Assembly (NCBI GenBank): GCA_002482705.1
Contig: DLGM01000334.1
Span: 7,108 to 12,865 of the forward strand
From: Cyanobacteria bacterium UBA7694
GTDB taxonomy: Bacteria > Cyanobacteriota > Sericytochromatia > UBA7694
Direction of reading: 5' to 3'
Length of the DNA: 5,758 nt
The notes beneath the pieces are model-generated. The model was not told the DNA's origin. It ran no database searches and saw only the letters and a list, made by a program, of their open reading frames with translations. Of this stretch, positions 4,687-5,758 are shown in pieces (the stretch's first letter is position 1; every line of letters begins with the position of its first letter). A program made the position numbers and the translations under genes.

Positions 4687-4797
4687 AGAAAAGGTCTCAG
4701 TTTGATACAAGATCGGGAGGTAAAACTTTCAGAGGGTTGGCCACAACTTGTTTGTGCATATTCAGAAATGTAATCTATTTATTGTGTACTGACAGGT

Positions 4798-4825
4798 AAA
4801 AACACGCCCTGTGGATAGGGGCGTG
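4798..4825 (-). terminator. Leftward intrinsic terminator with no leftward gene upstream
   Basis: Read leftward, CACGCCC (4825-4819) pairs with GGGCGTG (4809-4803) over a 9-nt loop and is followed directly by TTTTT (4802-4798). This is a classic rho-independent terminator form. No leftward coding gene lies between here and the rightward sensor gene, so it would end a short non-coding transcript, or read-through from antisense transcription. Confidence 0.6.
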
Positions 4826-4997
4826 CCAACGGTGGCATGTGAGCGAGGGGGAAATATTGCAGCGCCCATGTTCCCTTGTCTCTGGGGTGGGAGCTGCCAG
4901 CTCATAGGCGGTAGCATATCAAGGCTGTTTAGCCGTTCGGTTTGGCCTGACGTTCACCCCTGAGCCCAGGAAACCCGATATTACTGGATCAGGCCAT

Positions 4998-5026
4998 TTG
5001 AATATCCACGTAAAAATTCCTATACT
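4998..5026 (+). promoter_or_regulatory. Promoter of the sensor gene
   Basis: TTGAAT (4998-5003, four of six) and TATACT (5021-5026, five of six) are 17 bp apart. The start would be near 5033, giving a leader of about 23 nt that contains the GAGGT SD at 5045-5049. Confidence 0.68.
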
Positions 5027-5055
5027 GAGTTTAGGCACACACACGAGGTACACAC

Positions 5056-5758
5056 ATGACCCCTCCGGTCACTTTTCAGCGCTGGAGCTATGCGGTAATC
5101 AGCATCACCCTGGCATTGTTGATTCTCGCCTCTTTTGGCGTGGAAAAAGCAATTCGGCGGCAGCTACAAGCTGATGTCCGCTTGGCGCTGGAAGCCATCT
5201 TAAAAGCGGAAACCCGTGGGGTGCGCGCTTGGTACAGCCAACAACAACTGCTGGCGGAGACTTTGGCAAAAGACCCCCTGATCTGGAGCGCGGTGCACAC
5301 ACAGACACAGGTTTCGGACAGTGTCTTCCAAGCTTGGCTGCGCCAAACGCCTTACCCCGATTTTGCCTTGGCCTCCGCAGACGGGCGCTTATTGCGTACC
5401 AGTCGGCCCGTGGCCCGCCAGGCCTGGGCATCGGTGTCACAGCCAGTGCGGGAACAGGCGCTCAGTGGCAAGAGCCGTCTGATTGAGACTTTTGTCAGCG
5501 TGCAGGGCAAAGACGAGCCCCAACTGGCCATGCTCACCCCCGTGTGGGTCAATGGCCAAGTCAAAGGATTTTTGTTGCTGAGCCTCGACCCCAAACGCAG
5601 TTTTCCCTCGCTGTTGGCGGGCGACTTTTGGGGCAAAAGCGCTGGAACCTACCTGATTGATCTACACGGGGTGATGCTGACACCATCACGGTTTGAAAGC
5701 CAGCTCAAATCGTTGCAACTGTTGCCGCCGGGGCAGTCGAGCGCTTTGCATTTGAAGG
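5056..5758 (+). CDS. Membrane-anchored Cache-type sensor protein, N-terminal part
   Basis: The first 234 codons are present; the gene runs off the right edge. The ATG at 5056 has a GAGGT SD 6 bp upstream. Residues about 11-28 (SYAVISITLALLILASFG) form one transmembrane helix followed by RR-rich sequence. A long helix follows (about 33-70: LEAILKAETRGVRAWYSQQQ is typical), then PAS-like strands: YPDFALASADGRLLRTS (100-116), TPVWVNGQVKGFLLLSLDP (151-169) and GTYLIDLHGVMLTPSRF (187-203). This layout fits a periplasmic double-Cache (dCache) ligand-sensing domain, as in histidine kinases, GGDEF proteins, cyclases or chemoreceptors. The output domain lies outside the window, so which it is cannot be said. 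The ligand is unknown. No leftward neighbour shares its direction. Confidence 0.85.
   Translation, partial: MTPPVTFQRWSYAVISITLALLILASFGVEKAIRRQLQADVRLALEAILKAETRGVRAWYSQQQLLAETLAKDPLIWSAVHTQTQVSDSVFQAWLRQTPYPDFALASADGRLLRTSRPVARQAWASVSQPVREQALSGKSRLIETFVSVQGKDEPQLAMLTPVWVNGQVKGFLLLSLDPKRSFPSLLAGDFWGKSAGTYLIDLHGVMLTPSRFESQLKSLQLLPPGQSSALHLK

Larger units (their letters stand above)
4611..5055. other. Non-coding gap between arsR and the sensor gene
   Basis: This gap of 445 bp has no supportable gene. The left part (4611-4800) is AT-rich and holds small hairpins (4658-4686; GAGA/TCTC at 4687-4699; CACAA/TTGTG at about 4742-4756). The right part (4801-4990) is GC-rich, with a leftward terminator-like hairpin at 4798-4825 and perfect small hairpins GAGCT-GCC-AGCTC (4891-4903) and GGCT-GTTT-AGCC (4923-4934). 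I find no tRNA, known riboswitch signature or transposon end. A structured RNA is possible. Confidence 0.6.

Noticed and set aside
4705..4765. Leftward 20-codon ORF starting MHKQVV
   Set aside because: No SD, no recognisable features, and it lies in an AT-rich gap.
4789..4802. TGACAGGTAA in the gap, identical to part of the ArsR promoter-operator
   Set aside because: Only one half-site is present with no matching second arm; probably chance.
4826..5050. 6S RNA, cobalamin or cyclic-di-GMP riboswitch, or tRNA
   Set aside because: I looked for the known conserved motifs and pairing on both strands and found no convincing match; short similarities (such as CCCCTGAGCC) are not enough.
5088..5636. 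Several leftward and rightward ORFs overlapping the sensor gene
   Set aside because: They are shadows; the frame from 5056 has a promoter, an SD, a transmembrane helix and Cache-like strands.

Overview
The window looks like an ordinary stretch of a Gram-negative, probably proteobacterial, chromosome. GC is moderate to high in the genes, Shine-Dalgarno (SD) sites of AGGAG type precede most of them, sigma70-like TTGACA/TATAAT promoters are easy to read, and the left-hand hydrolase has a Sec-type signal peptide. I cannot name the genus. No transposon, CRISPR, tRNA or rRNA sequence is visible. Two compact, self-regulated modules lie side by side, followed by a 445-bp non-coding gap and the start of a membrane sensor.

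Left module (1-2774): a leftward run encodes a TetR-family repressor (1268-1948), an exported metallo-beta-lactamase-fold hydrolase (443-1213), a 70-residue DUF4287-like protein (219-431) and the start of a GNAT acetyltransferase (1-214, cut by the window edge). Divergent from tetR is a rightward NmrA-like NAD(P)-binding protein (2088-2774). It is preceded by a 19-codon ORF with a strong SD (2032-2091) whose stop overlaps its start as ATGA. The divergent region holds two near-identical palindromes, CTTACA-C-TGTAAG, one lying inside the spacer of the rightward promoter. One repressor probably controls both directions.

Right module (2869-4610): a leftward run encodes a double ArsR regulator, an SRPBCC/AHSA1-type protein whose start overlaps the arsR stop, a 69-residue two-helix membrane protein, and a 91-residue antibiotic-biosynthesis-monooxygenase-like protein after a 69-bp gap. 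The ArsR promoter has consensus -35 and -10 hexamers 18 bp apart, and that spacer is itself an 18-bp near-palindrome. The ArsR protein contains two complete winged-helix domains. The linker between them is encoded by a second copy of the same operator, read in the same frame as the real operator upstream. The gene therefore looks like a duplicated operator-plus-arsR unit whose first stop was lost, fusing the two copies. This is the most distinctive feature of the window.

In both regulators the predicted transcription start falls on or within a few bases of the chosen ATG, and no SD is visible, so both mRNAs may be leaderless. The gap at 4611-5055 contains hairpins, including a leftward intrinsic terminator with no leftward gene upstream of it, which hints at an unannotated small RNA. 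The rightward gene at 5056 has its own promoter and encodes a transmembrane helix followed by a Cache-like periplasmic sensor region, cut by the right edge.
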